From positions 5,285,001 through 5,349,000 of the forward strand of contig NZ_CP025791.1 in the NCBI RefSeq assembly GCF_002886045.1: DNA of 64,000 nt, given 5' to 3'. Shown in pieces: positions 61,168 to 64,000 of this stretch (positions are counted from its first letter, which is position 1; each line of letters opens with the position of its first letter). The position numbers and the translations under genes were made by a program. This DNA comes from Flavivirga eckloniae (GTDB lineage: Bacteria; Bacteroidota; Bacteroidia; Flavobacteriales; Flavobacteriaceae). The notes beneath the pieces were generated by a model that worked only from the letters and a program-made list of their open reading frames with translations, did not search any database and had not been told where the DNA came from.

Positions 61168-64000
61168 ATGAAAAAAATACCGAAATCCGGGATGATTTTA
61201 TCTTGGATTCCTAAGTTGGACCTAAAAATGAAATTATCGATTTTATTATTATTTAGCTCAGTTTTTGTACTACAGGCCAATAATACCTATGGACAAAAAA
61301 AGAAGGTTTCATTAGATATGAATAATGTCACCATTGCTGAGATAATAGATGAGATTGAAACAAATACCGAGTTTAAATTCTTTTTCAATACGAAAGTGGT
61401 TGATTTGAACCGGGTAGTGTCTATTCGCGTTAAAAAAGTTAGAGTACACGAGATATTAAATCAACTTTTTTTTGATGTAAATACATCTTATGAGATTGAT
61501 GATCGTAAAATTTTACTCTTCAAAAATGAGGTTGACGACTCTACTAAAAAAATGAAGCCTGATGACGAAACGGAAGATTTTCAGCAAGAAATAAAAGGAA
61601 TCGTTACTAACCCAAATGGTGATCCGTCGCCCGGAGCCAATATTATTGAAAAAGGCACGTCAAATGGCACCCAATCTGATTTTGATGGCAAGTTTTCTAT
61701 TACTGTGAGTGATAAAGATGCTATTCTAGTTGTTTCTTATATAGGGTTTCTAACAAAAGAAATTGCTTTAAACGGACAAACAACTATAGCTGTAACATTA
61801 CAAGAGGATGCTGCCCTTCTAGATGAAGTTGTGGTAGTTGGGTATGGTACTCAGAAAAAAGGTGACTTAACAGGAGCCGTTTCTTCATTAAAAGAAAAAG
61901 ATTTTAACCCTGGTATCGTAGCCTCTCCCGAACAGCTTATACAAGGTAGGGTTGCTGGTGTGCAAATTACAAGTAGTAGCGGAGAACCAGGCGCTGGTAT
62001 AAGTATTCGAATACGTGGTGCAGGCTCTATTAGAAGTGGAAATAACCCTTTGTTCGTGGTAGATGGAGTACCTCTTTCTGGTGACAATATAAACCCAGAA
62101 GGGACAGATGGCGGTACTGGAGGTGGATCGAGAGCGGCAAGAAACCCTCTTAATTTTTTGAATCCGAATGATATTAGTAGTATTGATATATTAAAAGATG
62201 CTTCTGCAACAGCAATATATGGTTCTAGAGGGTCTAATGGTGTAGTGATCATTACTACAAAAAAAGGATCAGGAAAAGCAACTCTCGATTATTCATATTC
62301 GATAGGTATAAGTAATATAACCGAAAAATATGATGTGCTCAATGCTCAAGAATTTACGGATTTATATACTCAAATAGGAGGAACAGCAGATCTTAATTTT
62401 GGTGGTAATACAGATTGGCAGGACGAAGTACTTAGGACTGCCATTACACAAACACATCAATTTTCTTATGGAGGAGGAACTGAGTCTGGAAATCATAGAT
62501 TTTCCTTAAGCTATTCTGATCAAGAAGGTATTATTAAACAAAGTGGGCTTAAAAGGCTTACAGGTAGATTTAACGGATCTCAAAGTATTTTGGATGGACG
62601 TGTTAAAGTTTCAACGCAAATGGCGGTGTCTAATATTGACAATGATCATGGAGATCCAATGAGTGCTGCGATAGTAGCTAATCCAACATGGCCACTTCGT
62701 AATCCAGACGGCAGTACTTTCCAATCTACTAACCCTTTTGATGTCAGCCCAGTTGCTTTTCTGGAGTTAACTAGAGATTTTTCAAACACTCTAAAGTATA
62801 TTGGTAATATTAGTGTCGATATAAAGATTACCGATTGGTTGTCATTTAAAACAATTTATGGGCTAGATAGATCGTTTTCGACTAGAAAAAATGCTACTTC
62901 AAATGAATTTTTTGTTTCAAATGATCAAAATGGAAGTGCCATTATATCTAATATTCAGGCAAAAAACACGCTTTGGGAGAACTATTTTAATATTGAAAAG
63001 GAATTAACTAAGAACATTAACCTTAGTGCCCAGATCGGATATTCATACCAAAAATTTGAACGAGAAGGTCATTCCTTGAGAGCACAGGATTTTAGGACAG
63101 CGGATTTGGATATTATGTTAAATAATATTACATCTGCAAGCTTATCAGCTGCTAATGACTCCTTTAGAACTATTGATGAACTGCAATCGTACTTCAGTAG
63201 GTTTAATTTAAATTTTAATGATAAATACTTGCTAACTGGTACAGTAAGGGTAGACGGCTCCACAAAGTTTGGAGAAGATAATGTTTATGGTATTTTTCCG
63301 TCGGTTGCTTTCAAATGGAAGATTTTTAAAGAATCTTTTATGCCAGCTGGTTTTTCAGATTTAAGTTTAAGGACAGGTTGGGGTATCACAGGAAATCAGG
63401 AAATACCTCATGATTTGTTCACAAGAAGGCAGAGATTCGGAAATCCGCGTTTTGATACACCTAACGGCACGGTAGTACCAGGTGATCTTCAGACGGTAGC
63501 ATTTGAAAACAACCAACTGAAATGGGAAGAAACAGACCAATTCAATATTGGATTGGATTTTGGGTTCATGAAAAACAGGCTGAGAGGATCTATTAATTAT
63601 TATTACAAGTCAACAACTGATCTGCTTTTACGATTGGGGGCCGCTGAACCTGCACCACAAGAATTTGTATGGCAAAACCTTGATGCTAAGGTAATAAACA
63701 AGGGATTTGAAGTGGAATTGGAAACAGATGTGGTTCAAAATTCAAATTTTGATTGGACCATTGCTGCAAACGCAACTTTTAATGACAATACACTAAAAGA
63801 CTTTGCTTTCGGATTTATAAATACCGGAAATACTAGTGGAGGACCTGGACTGTCAGATACATTTGTACAAAGAATCCAATCTGGCTACCCGCTCAACTCT
63901 TTTTATATGCAAGAATTTTTGGGATTTGATAGTAATGGTATCGCAGAATATGGTGAAGAAGCATTTACTGGAGATTCAGCCTTACCAACTACTATAGTTG
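61168..64000 (+). CDS. SusC/RagA TonB-linked transporter 2 with STN domain (partial, runs off the window)
   Basis: The frame is open from ATG 61168 to the end of the window (944 complete codons visible). A signal sequence ('LSILLLFSSVFVLQANNTYG') is followed by the STN domain ('KKVSLDMNNVTIAEIIDEIETNTEFKFFF', about 50-130), a linker, a CarboxypepD-regulatory-like domain (about 148-225, 'EIKGIVTNPNGDPSPGANIIEKGT'), the TonB box region ('LDEVVVVGYGTQKKGDLTGAVS', about 226), and plug ('PLFVVDGVPLSGDN', 'INPNDISSIDILKDASATAIYGSRGSNGVV' region) then barrel. It is the transporter of the second module and pairs with FecR 2. A SusD gene is expected just past the window. Confidence 0.9.
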   Translation, partial: MKKIPKSGMILSWIPKLDLKMKLSILLLFSSVFVLQANNTYGQKKKVSLDMNNVTIAEIIDEIETNTEFKFFFNTKVVDLNRVVSIRVKKVRVHEILNQLFFDVNTSYEIDDRKILLFKNEVDDSTKKMKPDDETEDFQQEIKGIVTNPNGDPSPGANIIEKGTSNGTQSDFDGKFSITVSDKDAILVVSYIGFLTKEIALNGQTTIAVTLQEDAALLDEVVVVGYGTQKKGDLTGAVSSLKEKDFNPGIVASPEQLIQGRVAGVQITSSSGEPGAGISIRIRGAGSIRSGNNPLFVVDGVPLSGDNINPEGTDGGTGGGSRAARNPLNFLNPNDISSIDILKDASATAIYGSRGSNGVVIITTKKGSGKATLDYSYSIGISNITEKYDVLNAQEFTDLYTQIGGTADLNFGGNTDWQDEVLRTAITQTHQFSYGGGTESGNHRFSLSYSDQEGIIKQSGLKRLTGRFNGSQSILDGRVKVSTQMAVSNIDNDHGDPMSAAIVANPTWPLRNPDGSTFQSTNPFDVSPVAFLELTRDFSNTLKYIGNISVDIKITDWLSFKTIYGLDRSFSTRKNATSNEFFVSNDQNGSAIISNIQAKNTLWENYFNIEKELTKNINLSAQIGYSYQKFEREGHSLRAQDFRTADLDIMLNNITSASLSAANDSFRTIDELQSYFSRFNLNFNDKYLLTGTVRVDGSTKFGEDNVYGIFPSVAFKWKIFKESFMPAGFSDLSLRTGWGITGNQEIPHDLFTRRQRFGNPRFDTPNGTVVPGDLQTVAFENNQLKWEETDQFNIGLDFGFMKNRLRGSINYYYKSTTDLLLRLGAAEPAPQEFVWQNLDAKVINKGFEVELETDVVQNSNFDWTIAANATFNDNTLKDFAFGFINTGNTSGGPGLSDTFVQRIQSGYPLNSFYMQEFLGFDSNGIAEYGEEAFTGDSALPTTIV

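Overview
The window is a piece of a low-GC chromosome from a Bacteroidota member, most likely a marine Flavobacteriaceae. The evidence is several SusC/RagA-SusD/RagB transporters with FecR/ECF-sigma partners, a PorP/SprF-like protein, type IX secretion sorting domains of both type A and type B, TAnnTTTG-type promoter boxes, and menaquinone synthesis (menD). No rRNA or tRNA gene and no CRISPR array was seen.

Layout. (1) 1-6517: housekeeping block with menD, a DUF2853 gene, a CvfB-like S1 RNA-binding gene, two paralogous ~142-aa proteins of unknown function, and mnmE. (2) 6503-24751: an 18.2-kb integrated element inserted at the 3' end of mnmE. It is bounded by a perfect 15-bp direct repeat (6503-6517 and 24737-24751). 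It carries a tyrosine integrase, two small HTH proteins, a primase-helicase, small accessory genes, an antiparallel lipoprotein gene, and a five-gene cargo operon (13745-24389). The operon encodes a membrane protein with a cytoplasmic N-terminal region plus four exported proteins that share one N-terminal domain, three of them large and helical/TPR-like. I do not recognise this operon as a described system; it is my main candidate for something new. (3) 25295-30641: two small HTH-like proteins, then a short-chain prenyl diphosphate synthase, a HAD-phosphatase/terpene-cyclase fusion with a DxDTT motif (drimenol-synthase type), an AraC regulator, and a divergent tandem ABM-domain protein. This looks like a small terpenoid locus. 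(4) 30.7-43 kb: a mosaic accessory region with surface proteins (beta-propeller, PorP/SprF-like, lipocalin-like lipoprotein, T9SS substrate), a LytTR regulator, a row of tiny single-TM ORFs, an IbrA/IbrB-like pair, a Wzz-like protein, and at least four families of dispersed or inverted repeats. (5) 43170-49212, minus strand: two very large T9SS cargo proteins. (6) 50205-64000: two sigma/anti-sigma/TonB-transporter modules arranged as mirror images around a decayed GH5 fragment. One has SusC, SusD and a TlpA-like thioredoxin lipoprotein; the second SusC runs off the window.

How the parts fit. The integrase, arm-type repeats and direct repeats explain the element's boundaries. Its integrase / small HTH / primase-helicase core resembles satellite-type or integrative elements, with no mobilisation or capsid genes visible. 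In the terpenoid locus the prenyl synthase would make the C15 or C20 substrate, which the fusion enzyme would cyclise and dephosphorylate. In the mirrored modules each outer-membrane transporter carries an N-terminal STN signalling domain that would contact the FecR-type anti-sigma factor and so control the adjacent ECF sigma factor.
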